The position numbers were made by a program, and so were the translations under genes. The notes under the pieces were generated by a model that did no database searches, was not told where the DNA came from, and was given only the letters and a program-made list of their open reading frames with translations. From positions 62,001 through 126,000 of the forward strand of contig NZ_JAUHJQ010000003.1 of NCBI RefSeq assembly GCF_030412965.1: DNA of 64,000 nt. Reading direction: 5' to 3'. Of the stretch, positions 14,410 through 23,619 are shown piece by piece. The stretch comes from Nocardioides oceani. Its GTDB lineage: Bacteria > Actinomycetota > Actinomycetes > Propionibacteriales > Nocardioidaceae. The first letter of the stretch is position 1, and every line of letters starts with the position of its first letter.

Positions 14410-17400
14410 TCAGCGGACCCGGAACGTGACCCTGTCGGTGCTGGGTGCGACCAGCGCCGACCCCCGGAGCCTGGCCAGGAGCGAGTGCTTGCCCTTCCCG
14501 AGGCGCAGCGTCACGACCTTGCGGCCGTCGTCGGCCGCGGTGAGGCGCACGACACGCTTCACGACACCGAAGTCCTTCAGCACGATCGTGCCGACCGGCG
14601 CGAGTCCGGGGAGCCGCAGCACGAGGCGCACGGTCACCGGTGCCGCTCCGTCCTCGACCCCGCCGACGGTCGGCGCCGAGATCGAGACGTCGGACTCTGC
14701 CTTGCGCACCACGATCCGCACGGTGCTGCTCGAGGAGGCGTAGGTCTCCTCGGTCGGCGTGAAGACCGCGACCGCGGTGGTCGTGCCCGGGCGGAGGCCC
14801 GGCACCCGCAGGGTGGCGCGACCACCTGAGGTGGGAGCGCTGGCGACGACCCGGTCACCGACCATCAGGTCGATCGTCCCCTCGGCCGCACCCTCGGCGG
14901 CGCCGACGGACACCGTCACGGAGGCGACCCCGGGGTAGGCGACCGGTGCGACCGGCGCGACGGTCAGGTCGGTGGTCACCGGCTCCGGCGTCGGGTCGGT
15001 CGGGGTCGGCGGGGTCGGGTCGGTCGGCGTCGGGTCGGTCGGGGTCGGCGGCGTCGGGACCGGCGGCAGCGGCGGCGTGGGCGCCGGCGGGGTCGGCTCC
15101 GGTGCGACGAGCTCGTCGCCCTCGGGCCCGGCCCAGAACAGCGCACGCGCAGCCTGGCTCAGCCCGCCCTTGGGGTGGGTGCGGAAGAACACCGAGGTGC
15201 CGAAAACCAGCGCCTTGGCCCCGGTCGTGGGGTTCTCCGAGGAGACGACGGAGGCCTGGCCGGCGGCCTGCGCGGGCCCGTTCGTGGGCGTGGTGCCCCG
15301 CCAGTGACCGGCGAGGAACGGCTTGGTCGCGTCGTACGTCTGCTCGATCTTGGTGCCGGCACCGAGGCCGCTGAAGGAGTACGCCGGGTAGATGAACGAC
15401 GTGTCCTGGGCGTAGGGCTCGAGCACCGAGCCCTCGGGGGTGTCGACGGCGACGATGCCGTTGCCCGAGCCGTTGCCGCTGGTGACCGTGCCGCTGAGCA
15501 GCCCGAAGGACACGGCCGCGTTGAACGCCTGGTTGGTCCGGCCGAGCAGCGCCCCGCCGCGGGCCAGGAAGCCCTCCACCGCGGTGCGGGCAGCGGTGCC
15601 GGCGGCGGGGGCGAAGGACGAGGCGACCCACAGCACGTCGACCGCGTCCAGCGCGGTCGGCGTCGCGTTGAGCGTGGCCACCGACAGGGGAGCGATGTCG
15701 TCGAAGCCGAGCTGCTCGAGCGAGAGCCGGTCGTCCTGGGTCCCCACGTAGCCGATGGTGAGGTCGTCCAGCGGCTTGGTGTCCTCGTCGTCGAGAGCAG
15801 CCAGGTCGTCGGTGGACGCCTCGTCCAGCTCGACGCCGAGCTCCTGCGCGGCGGCGAGGGCCGTCGAGCGTCCGGCGCCGTCGACGACGACCGAGCCGTC
15901 CTCGAGCATCGAGACCTTGACGCCGTCCTCCAGGAGGGCGTTGAGGAGCTGGTAGTCCGGCACGCCGGCCACGTCGAAGCTGAGGAACCCGTCCGAGGCA
16001 CCCGGCAGGGCGACGGCGGGGACCTCGCTGATCGGCAGCACGTCGCCGAGGGGCGCCTCGCCCACCAGGCCGACCTTGTCGACCGTCGCGCCCCAGGTGT
16101 AGCCGAGGCTCCACGCCGAGATGTCGTACATCGACGGGACCTTCGCCGAGATGTCCTCGCCGAGGTCGAGCAGGGCGTTCGCGAGCCCGCGCAGCGGCTG
16201 GTCCATGTCGACGACGTAGGAGCCGGCCGGGTAGGTCGTCCCGCCCACCGTGGCCGCCGAGACGAGCCGGCCGACCTCGATGTCGTGCTGGAGCAGCTGC
16301 TCGACCAGGCGACGGGCGTCGCTGGCGGAGCGCTGGCCCTCGCCGACCGGGACGACGTACGCGCGCGGCAGCGTCACCGGCTCCTGGTTGTCCGCCACGT
16401 CCCACAGGCCGCGCCACTGCGTCGGGCCGGGGACGCTGGAGACGTCGTCGACGGTGAGGGTCCTCTTCGGCTCCCCGGAGAGGCCGCGCCGGAACGCCTC
16501 GATCTGGTTGCCGATCATCTCGCGGGCGTTGGTCGCGACGTTCATGTAGCCGACGATGCTCTGCATCGTCTGGTAGGCGACCGCCGTGTTGACCTTCGCG
16601 CGCTCCGGGGTCTGGCGTCCGCCGGCGGCGCCGCGGGTCAGCGGCAGCTCCACCGTCGCGGACGCGGCGCCGTAGAACGCGGCGTACTGCGCGGTGAAGA
16701 TGGGCGGGAAGTCGTCCCAGCCGTCGGGGGTGTCGCGGTAGGGGATCTTGATGTGCGCGGTCTCGGGGCCGGTGTTGGCCGTGACGACCCGACCGGTGGT
16801 CGTGTTGAGGTACGTGTTGCCCGGGATGGCGGCGTCGACGACGTCCTTCTCGACCTTGAGGGCGAGGGCGTAGTTGTGCGGCATCGTGAGGTCGTACTCG
16901 TAGTTCGAGCCGTGCGGCGGCCCGCACGGCTCCATCTGCAACACGTTGGTGTAGCCGTGGAAGTCGGCGGCGTAGATGGGCTGGATCGCCTGCGCGGTCC
17001 GGATGAACGAGCGGGTCTCCGGAGTCGTGTTGGTGATCATGTCGCGGTTCGGGTCGAGCCCGAGCGCGGTGGCCCGCGTCGCGTTGGTGCGGCCGTCGGG
17101 GTTGAGCGACGGGGAGAAGTAGAGCCGGTTGTTCGCCAGGACGCTGCGGACCTCGGCGATCGGGGCCGTGGCGAGGTACTCGATGTACTGCATCGCAGCG
17201 TCGGTCCCCTCCCACTCGTTGCCGTGGATGTTGTTGCTGATCCACACCGGGGTCTTGTAGCGGGCGGCGAGGTCGGGGTCGGCCGCGGCGGCGACCGGGT
17301 CGTTCTTGATCAGGCCCTTCCACTGCGCCTGCTGCGCCGTCTCCGCCTCGGTCTCGGGCGCCGTCACCGTCACGAGGTAGAGGTCGCGGCCCTCGGTGGA

Positions 17401-17790
17401 CTGCCCGACGACCTGGACCGAGATCCGGTCGCTCACCGCCATCAGGTCCATCAGCTTGGGCGCGAGGTCGGGGTGCCCCAGGAGCGCGGCGGTGTGCGCG
17501 GCGTCGTCGGCGTTGGGACGGTAGATCCGCAGGGAGGGCTGGTAGGGGTACGACGTCGGCATCGCGATCGGCGTCCCGACGGCCGGCGCGGCGGCCGCGG
17601 CCCGGGCGACCTTCGCGCGGGTGACGGGATCGACGCTCTTCGCGGTCGAGGGCCCGCGACCCGGCTCGACCGCGGACGGGGCGGCGGTCGTGGGCGCGGC
17701 GAGGGCCGTCGGCACACCGGCACCGACGACCAGGGACGACGCGGTGAGGGCGAGACCGGTCACGCCTGTGAGGGCGCGTAGTTTTCTCAC
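14410..17790 (-). CDS. Secreted M14 zinc carboxypeptidase with C-terminal Ig-like domains
   Basis: A 1126-residue exported metallopeptidase. A Sec signal peptide covers about 1-31. The M14 domain (about 75-430) shows HGNEWEG (zinc ligands His189 and Glu192), SLNPDGR, DFHGY (His278 as third ligand) and the catalytic Glu381 in TVELPL. Residues about 440-900 include a GATase-like/Rossmann region found in this family. A Pro/Thr-rich linker of PTPTDP repeats (about 900-945) leads to two Ig-like domains ending VTFRVR. It probably trims peptides outside the cell. The start is GTG 17790. A GntR-type operator copy lies 52-70 bp upstream (17842-17860). Confidence 0.9.
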   Translation of the reverse strand: MRKLRALTGVTGLALTASSLVVGAGVPTALAAPTTAAPSAVEPGRGPSTAKSVDPVTRAKVARAAAAAPAVGTPIAMPTSYPYQPSLRIYRPNADDAAHTAALLGHPDLAPKLMDLMAVSDRISVQVVGQSTEGRDLYLVTVTAPETEAETAQQAQWKGLIKNDPVAAAADPDLAARYKTPVWISNNIHGNEWEGTDAAMQYIEYLATAPIAEVRSVLANNRLYFSPSLNPDGRTNATRATALGLDPNRDMITNTTPETRSFIRTAQAIQPIYAADFHGYTNVLQMEPCGPPHGSNYEYDLTMPHNYALALKVEKDVVDAAIPGNTYLNTTTGRVVTANTGPETAHIKIPYRDTPDGWDDFPPIFTAQYAAFYGAASATVELPLTRGAAGGRQTPERAKVNTAVAYQTMQSIVGYMNVATNAREMIGNQIEAFRRGLSGEPKRTLTVDDVSSVPGPTQWRGLWDVADNQEPVTLPRAYVVPVGEGQRSASDARRLVEQLLQHDIEVGRLVSAATVGGTTYPAGSYVVDMDQPLRGLANALLDLGEDISAKVPSMYDISAWSLGYTWGATVDKVGLVGEAPLGDVLPISEVPAVALPGASDGFLSFDVAGVPDYQLLNALLEDGVKVSMLEDGSVVVDGAGRSTALAAAQELGVELDEASTDDLAALDDEDTKPLDDLTIGYVGTQDDRLSLEQLGFDDIAPLSVATLNATPTALDAVDVLWVASSFAPAAGTAARTAVEGFLARGGALLGRTNQAFNAAVSFGLLSGTVTSGNGSGNGIVAVDTPEGSVLEPYAQDTSFIYPAYSFSGLGAGTKIEQTYDATKPFLAGHWRGTTPTNGPAQAAGQASVVSSENPTTGAKALVFGTSVFFRTHPKGGLSQAARALFWAGPEGDELVAPEPTPPAPTPPLPPVPTPPTPTDPTPTDPTPPTPTDPTPEPVTTDLTVAPVAPVAYPGVASVTVSVGAAEGAAEGTIDLMVGDRVVASAPTSGGRATLRVPGLRPGTTTAVAVFTPTEETYASSSSTVRIVVRKAESDVSISAPTVGGVEDGAAPVTVRLVLRLPGLAPVGTIVLKDFGVVKRVVRLTAADDGRKVVTLRLGKGKHSLLARLRGSALVAPSTDRVTFRVR

Positions 17791-17841
17791 GAGAACTCGT
17801 TTCTGTGGGCACGGAGCTGAGCCGGCGGGACGCGCCGGCGG

Positions 17842-17860
17842 TTGTCAGGATGTCTGACAA
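17842..17860. promoter_or_regulatory. GntR-type operator upstream of M14 peptidase
   Basis: TTGTCAGGATGTCTGACAA has 7-bp perfect arms (TTGTCAG / CTGACAA) and also contains the compact core TGTCTGACA. It matches 18 of 19 bases of the site at 58757-58775, between the GntR gene and the DDAH-like gene. Placement just upstream of the peptidase start fits a promoter operator. It was found by reading, not by genome search. Confidence 0.6.
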
Positions 17861-18014
17861 GCGGGCCCTGCTCAGTCGCGGTAACGAGTCGTTTACAGGA
17901 TCGACTCGCACGCCCAGGGGGCCGGGATCCTGGCCTAGACCAGGGTCCCCGTCGACGACCGCCCGGCGGCACCCTCGCCCGCGGCGCCCCGGCCGGCGGC
18001 GTGACGAGTGGCGG

Positions 18015-19187
18015 TCAGAGGGTGGACTGGACGCCGGCGAGGAGCTGGCGCGCCATGACGATCCGCTGGACCTGGTTGGTGCCCTCGTAGATCTGGGTGA
18101 TCTTCGCGTCGCGCATCATCCGCTCGAGCGGGTAGTCGCGGGTGTAGCCATAGCCGCCGAGCACCTGCACCGCGTTGGTGGTGACCTCCATGGCCACGTC
18201 GGAGGCGAAGCACTTCGCGGCCGCGCCGAAGAAGGTGAGGTCGTCGTCGCCGCGCTCGGAGCGGCCGGCGGCGGCGTACGTCATCTGGCGCGCGGCCTCC
18301 ACCTTCATGCCCATGTCGGCGAGCATGAACTGCAGGCCCTGGAAGTCCGCGATCGGCGTGCCGAACTGCTGGCGCTCCTTCGCGTACGCCAGCGCGTGGT
18401 CGAGCGCGCCCTGGGCGACGCCGACGGCCTGGGCGGCGATGGTGACGCGGGTGTGGTCGAGGGTCTTCATCGCGGTGGCGAAGCCGGTGCCCTCGGCGCC
18501 GATCATCCGGTCCGCGGGGATGCGGACCTTGTCGAGGTAGACCTCGCGCGTCGGCGAGCCCTTGACGCCGAGCTTCTTCTCCGGCGCGCCGAAGGAGACG
18601 CCCGGGTCGGACTTCTCCACGACGAACGCCGAGATCCCCTTCGAGCGCTTCTCGGGGTCGGTGACGGCGAGCACGGTGTAGTACTCCGAGACGCCGGCGT
18701 TGGTGATCCAGCGCTTCACCCCGTCGAGCACCCACCCGTCGCCGTCGCGCACCGCACGGGTGCGCATCGAGACCGCGTCCGAGCCGGCCTCGGGCTCGGA
18801 GAGGCAGTAGGAGAAGCCGCCCTCGCCCCGGGCGAGCGCGCCGAGGTAGTGCTTCTTGAGCTCCTCCGAGCCGGCGATCTGCACCGGCAGCGAGCCGAGC
18901 TTGTTGACCGCCGGGATGAGCGAGGCCGACACGTCGGCACGGGCGACCTCCTCGATGACGATCACCGTCGCGAGCGCATCGGCGCCGGCGCCGCCGTACT
19001 CCTCGGGCACGTGCGGGGCGTGGAAGTCCGACGCGAGCAGCGCGTCTGCCGCCTCCTGCGGGAAGCGGGCCTGCTCGTCGACGTCCGCGGCGTACGGCGC
19101 CACCTTGGCGTCGCAGATCGCGCGGACGGCCTCGCGGACGGCGCGGTGCTCCTCGGAGAGGTCGTAGAGGGGGAGGTCGGTGCTCAT
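18015..19187 (-). CDS. Acyl-CoA dehydrogenase (MCAD/SCAD type)
   Basis: A 390-residue acyl-CoA dehydrogenase with the standard LSEPEAGSDA loop and WITNAG segment. The C-terminal IYEGTNQVQR carries the catalytic Glu368 in the MCAD/SCAD position, unlike the two dehydrogenases at 4297 and 8968. It catalyses the first step of fatty acyl-CoA beta-oxidation, passing electrons to ETF. It follows the 3-hydroxyacyl-CoA dehydrogenase gene by 31 bp on the same strand, so the two form an operon under the divergent TetR. Chain-length preference is not visible. Confidence 0.93.
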   Translation of the reverse strand: MSTDLPLYDLSEEHRAVREAVRAICDAKVAPYAADVDEQARFPQEAADALLASDFHAPHVPEEYGGAGADALATVIVIEEVARADVSASLIPAVNKLGSLPVQIAGSEELKKHYLGALARGEGGFSYCLSEPEAGSDAVSMRTRAVRDGDGWVLDGVKRWITNAGVSEYYTVLAVTDPEKRSKGISAFVVEKSDPGVSFGAPEKKLGVKGSPTREVYLDKVRIPADRMIGAEGTGFATAMKTLDHTRVTIAAQAVGVAQGALDHALAYAKERQQFGTPIADFQGLQFMLADMGMKVEAARQMTYAAAGRSERGDDDLTFFGAAAKCFASDVAMEVTTNAVQVLGGYGYTRDYPLERMMRDAKITQIYEGTNQVQRIVMARQLLAGVQSTL

Positions 19188-19218
19188 CGGTGCGTTCTCC
19201 GGTGGTCCTGGGTGGGGG

Positions 19219-20073
19219 TCAGTAGGTGTAGAAGCCGCGGCCGCTCTTGCGGCCCAGCAGGCCGGCGTCGACCATCCGCTGGAGGAGCGGCGGGGCGGCG
19301 TACAGCGGCTCCTTGAACTCCTCGTAGAGCGACTCGGCGACGGCCTTGGTGGTGTCGAGGCCGATCAGGTCCGCGAGGGCGAGGGGGCCCTGCGGGTGCG
19401 CGGCGCCGAGCACGAGGCCCTGGTCGATGTCCTCGGCGGAGGCGAAGCCGGACTCGTACATCCGGATCGCGGAGAGGATGAACGGCACCAGCAGCGCGTT
19501 GACGACGAAGCCCGCGCGGTCCTGGCAGTCGATCGCCTGCTTGCCGAGGCGGTCCTGGACGAAGGCGCGGCTGCGCTCGGTGGTCTCCGGCGCGGTCAGC
19601 AGGCTCGGGACGAGCTCGACGAGCTTGAGGACCGGCACCGGGTTGAAGAAGTGGATGCCGAGGACGTGCTCGGGGCGCTGGGTGACCACGCCGAGCTTCA
19701 TGATCGGGATCGAGGAGGTGTTGGAGGCGAGGACCGCCTGCTCGTCGGTGAGCGTCCGGTCGAGGGTGCGGAACAGGTCGACCTTGGCCGCCTCGTCCTC
19801 CACGATCGCCTCGACGACGAGCTGGCGGTCGGCGAGCGCGTCGAGCTCGGTGACCGGCCGGATCCGCGCGAGCACGTCGTCGGCGGACCCCTCGGCCGCG
19901 GTCAGCTTGCCCTTCGCCTCGGCGCGGCGCAGCGACGCCTCGAGCCGCGAGCGGCCGCGGTCGAGCGCCGCCTGGTCGGCGTCCACGACGACGACGTCGA
20001 GGCCGGCGCGCGCGCTGACCTCCGCGATGCCGGCTCCCATGAGCCCGAACCCGACCACTCCCACGCGCTCCAT
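19219..20073 (-). CDS. 3-hydroxybutyryl-CoA dehydrogenase
   Basis: A 284-residue NAD(P)-dependent 3-hydroxyacyl-CoA dehydrogenase. The N-terminal Rossmann fold has GFGLMGAGIA. The catalytic-domain signature HFFNPVPVLKLVELV and the C-terminal AGFVVNALLVPF are complete. ATG 20073 was chosen because a strong ribosome site, AAGGAGGG, lies 8 nt upstream on the minus strand; the longer form from 20109 lacks this. It works with the acyl-CoA dehydrogenase just downstream. Clostridial Hbd-like proteins may act in beta-oxidation or in polyhydroxyalkanoate supply. Confidence 0.93.
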   Translation of the reverse strand: MERVGVVGFGLMGAGIAEVSARAGLDVVVVDADQAALDRGRSRLEASLRRAEAKGKLTAAEGSADDVLARIRPVTELDALADRQLVVEAIVEDEAAKVDLFRTLDRTLTDEQAVLASNTSSIPIMKLGVVTQRPEHVLGIHFFNPVPVLKLVELVPSLLTAPETTERSRAFVQDRLGKQAIDCQDRAGFVVNALLVPFILSAIRMYESGFASAEDIDQGLVLGAAHPQGPLALADLIGLDTTKAVAESLYEEFKEPLYAAPPLLQRMVDAGLLGRKSGRGFYTY

Positions 20074-20123
20074 GCCTGCGTCCCTCCTTCGCCCGGGCCT
20101 GGGTGGCACCGGATACCGCGATC

Positions 20124-20140
20124 ACGGTACTGGGTACCGT
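20124..20140. promoter_or_regulatory. Operator-like inverted repeat between Hbd and TetR genes
   Basis: ACGGTAC-TGG-GTACCGT has perfect 7-bp arms and lies in the 128-bp divergent gap between the 3-hydroxyacyl-CoA dehydrogenase start (20073) and the TetR start (20202). A related half-site, GGATACCG, lies just upstream (20111-20118). It probably binds the adjacent TetR protein. A TAGGCT that could be a -10 box for the TetR gene follows at 20142. Confidence 0.6.
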
Positions 20141-20201
20141 CTAGGCTTCGGGCGGCAGGTCGGGACCCGGGGCGCCCCGGGCGGAGCGGAGGTGGCGAGC
20201 G

Positions 20202-20879
20202 GTGGCGGAGCCGAGCGCGCGGGAGCGCATCGTCGACGCGGCGTTCGAGCTCTTCGCCGAGCGGGGGTACGACGCGACGACGGTCGAGGACATCGCCGCG
20301 CGGGCGGGGGTCGGGCGCACGACGTTCTTCCGGCAGTTCCGCTCCAAGGAGCACGTGGTCTTCCCCGACCACGAGCAGCTGCTGACCGCGATCGCGGCCC
20401 GGCTGGCGACCGCGACGCCGCGGACCGCCGTGGTCGGGGTGTCCGAGGCGGCCGGGCTGGTGCTGCAGCACTACCTCGACGAGGGCGAGCGGGCGCGCCG
20501 CCGCTACCGCCTGACCCGCACCGTGCCGGCGCTGCAGGAGCGCGAGCGCGCCGGGATCCGGCAGTACGAGCGGACCTTCACCCGCCACATCCACGGCTGG
20601 CTGGGCGGTACGCCGGAGAGCCTGCTGCGCGCGGAGCTGATCGCCAACGCGGTCGTCACGGGGCACAACCACGTGCTGCGCGCCTGGCTGCGCGGCCACC
20701 TGGCCACCGCGGGCGAGGCGCGCCGGGCGTTCCGCGCGGCGATGGCGGAGGTCGAGTCGCACGTCGACCTCCCGGGCCGGGAGGGTGCCGCCGCCGATCC
20801 GCTGCCCGCGGTGCTGGTGGTCCGGGACGCCGCCGACCTCGACCGGCTGCTGCCGCAGATCCGCGACCTCCTCGCCTGA
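20202..20879 (+). CDS. TetR family transcriptional regulator
   Basis: A 225-residue TetR protein. The DNA-binding domain spans about residues 8-55 (IVDAAFELFAERGYDATTVEDIAARAGVGRTTFFRQF). It is divergent from the hydroxyacyl-CoA/acyl-CoA dehydrogenase operon and presumably controls it, like other fatty-acid-responsive TetR proteins. GTG 20202 has GGAGG about 10 nt upstream. Convergent with the next gene, with only 10 bp between ends. Confidence 0.9.
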   Translation: MAEPSARERIVDAAFELFAERGYDATTVEDIAARAGVGRTTFFRQFRSKEHVVFPDHEQLLTAIAARLATATPRTAVVGVSEAAGLVLQHYLDEGERARRRYRLTRTVPALQERERAGIRQYERTFTRHIHGWLGGTPESLLRAELIANAVVTGHNHVLRAWLRGHLATAGEARRAFRAAMAEVESHVDLPGREGAAADPLPAVLVVRDAADLDRLLPQIRDLLA

Positions 20880-20889
20880 GCGGCCCCGG

Positions 20890-21987
20890 TCAGGGTCGGA
20901 AGGTCAGCCGGCGGGCGTCGAGGTAGTCGCGGGTGTCCCGGACGAACCGCAGCGCCGGGCGTCGCGCCTCCGGGATCGCGGCGAGTCCCTCGCGCAGTGC
21001 CTGCTCGTACGCCGAGGCGGGGGCGGTGATCGGCGGCAGCCAGTTGTCGTGGTGGCTGGGCACGAAGACCCGCGACCGGACCGCCTCCGCGTAGTCGAGC
21101 GGGTCGCGCAGGCCGTTGGTGTACTGCCCGAAGCCCTGCACCGCGCCGACGTGCACGTCCGAGCGCGGCCGGCGCGCGAGCCGGTCGAGCACCCGGGAGG
21201 GGTCGTCGCGCAGCGGGCCCGCGGTGTCGTTCCAGGTGAGCGAGAAGCCGCCGAGCTCGAAGCGGTAGAGCAGCGACCCGCCCTCCTGGTCGCCCTGGTG
21301 CAGCAGCGTGTGCAGGCCGTCCTCGAGGCTCGGCGGGTCGGTCAGGACGGGCGTCGGGTCGGGCGGCGGCAGGAACGGCGGTACGTCGCCGGCCGGGGCC
21401 TCGACCGCGGAGTGGACGTGCCGCAGCGCGGTGACGCGCACCCGCCGACCCAGCCGCAGCTCCGCCTCGTCGCCGACGTCGGGCACCGCCAGGGGTCGGG
21501 TCCGCACCGGGCCGAGTCCCGCGGCGGCCGCCTGCGCGGTGACCTGGCTGCAGTGCTCGGGCGTGCCGACGACGACCGCGCCGGTGGCGGCCGCGACCGG
21601 CGCGGCGTCGGCCGCGTGGTCGAAGTGGCCGTGCCCGAGCAGCACGTGGCTCGGCCGCAGCGCGACCAGGTCGCCCGTGGTGACCGGCACGCGGCGGGCG
21701 TAGGTCCCGCGCGGCACCCAGGCGTCGAGCAGCACCACGCGGCCGCCGATCGCCATCGCGAAGCTGGTCACCCCGAACCACGACAGCAGCACCCGGTCGG
21801 GCCGCACCCGGCCGTCGGCCGCCACGTTGGCCCGCCCGAAGAAGAGCCGCCGGGCCGCGACCGTCCGGGCGCGGCCCGGCGCGGCCGCGGCCGCCGTGCC
21901 CCCGAGCGCCGTGCCCCCGAGCGTCGTACCGCCGACGACGGCGGCCGCGCCGGTCGTGAGCAGTGCCCGGCGGGTGAGGTCGCACAT
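20890..21987 (-). CDS. Exported MBL-fold metallo-hydrolase (Tat signal)
   Basis: A 365-residue metallo-beta-lactamase-fold protein. The start TRRALLTTGAAAVVGG is a twin-arginine-like signal with a low-complexity Gly/Ala/Thr stretch, presumably cleaved near AAAAAP. The metal site motif GHGHFDHAAD (HxHxDH) is intact, with a later His in PSHHDNW. The fold group is closest in style to UlaG/lactonase-like enzymes. Substrate unknown. No operon partner is close; the gene is convergent with the TetR gene. Confidence 0.85.
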   Translation of the reverse strand: MCDLTRRALLTTGAAAVVGGTTLGGTALGGTAAAAAPGRARTVAARRLFFGRANVAADGRVRPDRVLLSWFGVTSFAMAIGGRVVLLDAWVPRGTYARRVPVTTGDLVALRPSHVLLGHGHFDHAADAAPVAAATGAVVVGTPEHCSQVTAQAAAAGLGPVRTRPLAVPDVGDEAELRLGRRVRVTALRHVHSAVEAPAGDVPPFLPPPDPTPVLTDPPSLEDGLHTLLHQGDQEGGSLLYRFELGGFSLTWNDTAGPLRDDPSRVLDRLARRPRSDVHVGAVQGFGQYTNGLRDPLDYAEAVRSRVFVPSHHDNWLPPITAPASAYEQALREGLAAIPEARRPALRFVRDTRDYLDARRLTFRP

Positions 21988-22176
21988 GTCCGGCCCAACG
22001 AGCGGGCTCGGGCGAGGTCACCCGCCGGGGTCTTCGGTCAGCCGTGCCCGGCCACCGCCCCGGCCGTCTCCTCGAGCACCGTCGCGGCGTGGTGGTGGCG
22101 CGGCTCGCGGACCGCGGTCAGGACGAGTGCGGCGACGACGGCTGGTCGCGGCTGACGGTGCCGCGGGTCCTTCTGC

Positions 22177-22237
22177 AGCGGCACTGTGGTCGCTCCACAC
22201 GGCGCAGGACGCGTATGGAGCGACCACAGGGCCGCTG
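22177..22237. repeat. Long hairpin element in intergenic region
   Basis: Perfect 14-bp arms CTGTGGTCGCTCCA (22184-22197) and TGGAGCGACCACAG (22216-22229) enclose an 18-nt loop. AGCGGC/GCCGCT flanks extend the stem across one mismatch. The element lies in the 280-bp gap between two minus-strand genes (21988-22267). It could be a terminator for the LLM gene or a dispersed repeat. A 48-codon minus-strand ORF (22038-22184) overlaps the gap but is not supported. Confidence 0.6.
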
Positions 22238-22267
22238 AAGATGGGTCGAGGGGTGGGCGAGCAGGGG

Positions 22268-23287
22268 TCAGCGCCAGCCGAGCGCGGGCGCGACGTGCTC
22301 GACGACCGCCTGGAGCACGTGGGCGTTGTAGTCGACACCGAGCTGATTGGGGACGGTGAGCAGCAGGGTGTCGGCCGCGGCGACCGCCTCGTCCTCGGCC
22401 AGCTCGCGGACGAGCTGGTCCGGCTCGCCGGCGTACGTCTTGCCGAACCGTGCCCGGCCGCCGTCGATCATGCCGACCTGGTCCTGGCTGCGGGACTCGT
22501 GGCCGAAGTAGGCGCGGTCGGCGTCGCTGATGACCGGGAAGATGCTGCGGCTGACCGAGACGCGCGGCTCGCGAGTGTGGCCCGCCGCGGTCCACGCGGC
22601 GCGGAACCGCTCGATCTGCTCGGCCTGGAGCCGGTGGAACGGCACGCCGGTGTCCTCGGTGAGCAGCGTCGAGCTCATCAGGTTCATGCCCTGCTCCGCG
22701 GTCCACTCGGCGGTGGCGCGGGAGCCGGCGCCCCACCAGATCCGGTCGCGCAGGCCGGGGGAGTGCGGCTCGAGCCGCAGCAGGCCCGGCGGGTTCGGGA
22801 ACATCGGCCGCGGGTTCGGCTCGGCGAACCCCTCGCCCTCGAGGACCTGCAGGAGGACCTCGGTGTGCCGGCGCGCCATGTCGGCGTGGTCCATGCCCTC
22901 GGGCGGCTCGTAGCCGAAGTAGCGGAACCCGTCGATGACCTGCTCCGGTGACCCGCGGCTGATGCCGAGCTGCAGCCTGCCGCCGGAGATGAGGTCCGCG
23001 GACCCGGCGTCCTCGGCCATGTAGAGCGGGTTCTCGTAGCGCATGTCGATCACGCCGGTCCCGATCTCGATCCGGCTGGTGCGCGCGCCGACCGCCGCGA
23101 GCAGCGGGAACGGCGCGGCGAGCTGCCGGGCGAAGTGGTGCACCCGGAAGTACGCGCCGTCGACGCCGAGCTCCTCGGCCGCGACGGCGAGGTCGATCGA
23201 CTGCAGGAGGGCGTCGGCCGCCGACCGCGTCTGCGACTGCGGCCAGGGCGTCCAGTGGCCGAACGACAGGAACCCGATGTTCTTCAT
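22268..23287 (-). CDS. LLM class flavin-dependent oxidoreductase
   Basis: A 339-residue luciferase-like monooxygenase-family protein. It begins MKNIGFLSFGHW and has the conserved HHFARQLAAPFPLLAAVGART and GISRGSPEQVIDGF segments of the (beta/alpha)8 flavin barrel. It probably uses FMN (or F420), but no substrate can be read. The ATG at 23287 matches family starts; longer in-frame extensions overlap the neighbouring 105-residue gene. It is 14 bp downstream of that gene on the same strand, so they form an operon. Confidence 0.9.
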   Translation of the reverse strand: MKNIGFLSFGHWTPWPQSQTRSAADALLQSIDLAVAAEELGVDGAYFRVHHFARQLAAPFPLLAAVGARTSRIEIGTGVIDMRYENPLYMAEDAGSADLISGGRLQLGISRGSPEQVIDGFRYFGYEPPEGMDHADMARRHTEVLLQVLEGEGFAEPNPRPMFPNPPGLLRLEPHSPGLRDRIWWGAGSRATAEWTAEQGMNLMSSTLLTEDTGVPFHRLQAEQIERFRAAWTAAGHTREPRVSVSRSIFPVISDADRAYFGHESRSQDQVGMIDGGRARFGKTYAGEPDQLVRELAEDEAVAAADTLLLTVPNQLGVDYNAHVLQAVVEHVAPALGWR

Positions 23288-23301
23288 GACTGGTTGAACA
23301 T

Positions 23302-23619
23302 TCACGCGTCGTCGGGTGTTCCGCCCTCGCGCCGCTCGTGCAGCCGCTGCTGCGCCTCGGCCAGGAACTCCAGGCACGGCGCCTCGGCGCCCGGGTGCTT
23401 CTCGACGAGGTGGAAGGACCAGCGGTCCATGGCGGCGAGGTAGCCGTTGTCGGCGCCGGGGCGGTACGCCGACCACGCCTTGCCGCCGCGGACGGTGCAC
23501 GCGCTGCAGGAGATCTTGTAGACCAGCTGGTCCTCGGCGTCGACGTCCACCGTCACCCGCGAGAGGGGACCGGCCTGGGCGGCGGCCCGGCGGCCGCGGG
23601 CGGATCGGCTGGCGGTCAT
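23302..23619 (-). CDS. Small conserved-looking protein with CxxC motif
   Basis: A 105-residue soluble protein. After a basic N-terminal stretch it has ISCSACTVRGGKAWSAYRPG, where the CSAC pair could bind metal or form a disulfide, then a helical C-terminus ending EGGTPDDA. No family is recognised. It lies directly upstream of the LLM oxidoreductase in the same direction, and could be an accessory of it. The start at 23619 was chosen to exclude a low-quality Pro/Arg-rich upstream extension. Confidence 0.65.
   Translation of the reverse strand: MTASRSARGRRAAAQAGPLSRVTVDVDAEDQLVYKISCSACTVRGGKAWSAYRPGADNGYLAAMDRWSFHLVEKHPGAEAPCLEFLAEAQQRLHERREGGTPDDA

Noticed and set aside
14953..15110. Minisatellite instability in the M14 peptidase linker (Thr-Asp-Pro repeats)
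   Set aside because: The repeats encode an ordinary Pro/Thr linker and units are degenerate at DNA level, so no special mechanism is needed.
22038..22184. 48-codon minus-strand ORF (VPLQKDPRHRQPR...)
   Set aside because: No ribosome site, starts inside a hairpin, and shows no signal or domain.
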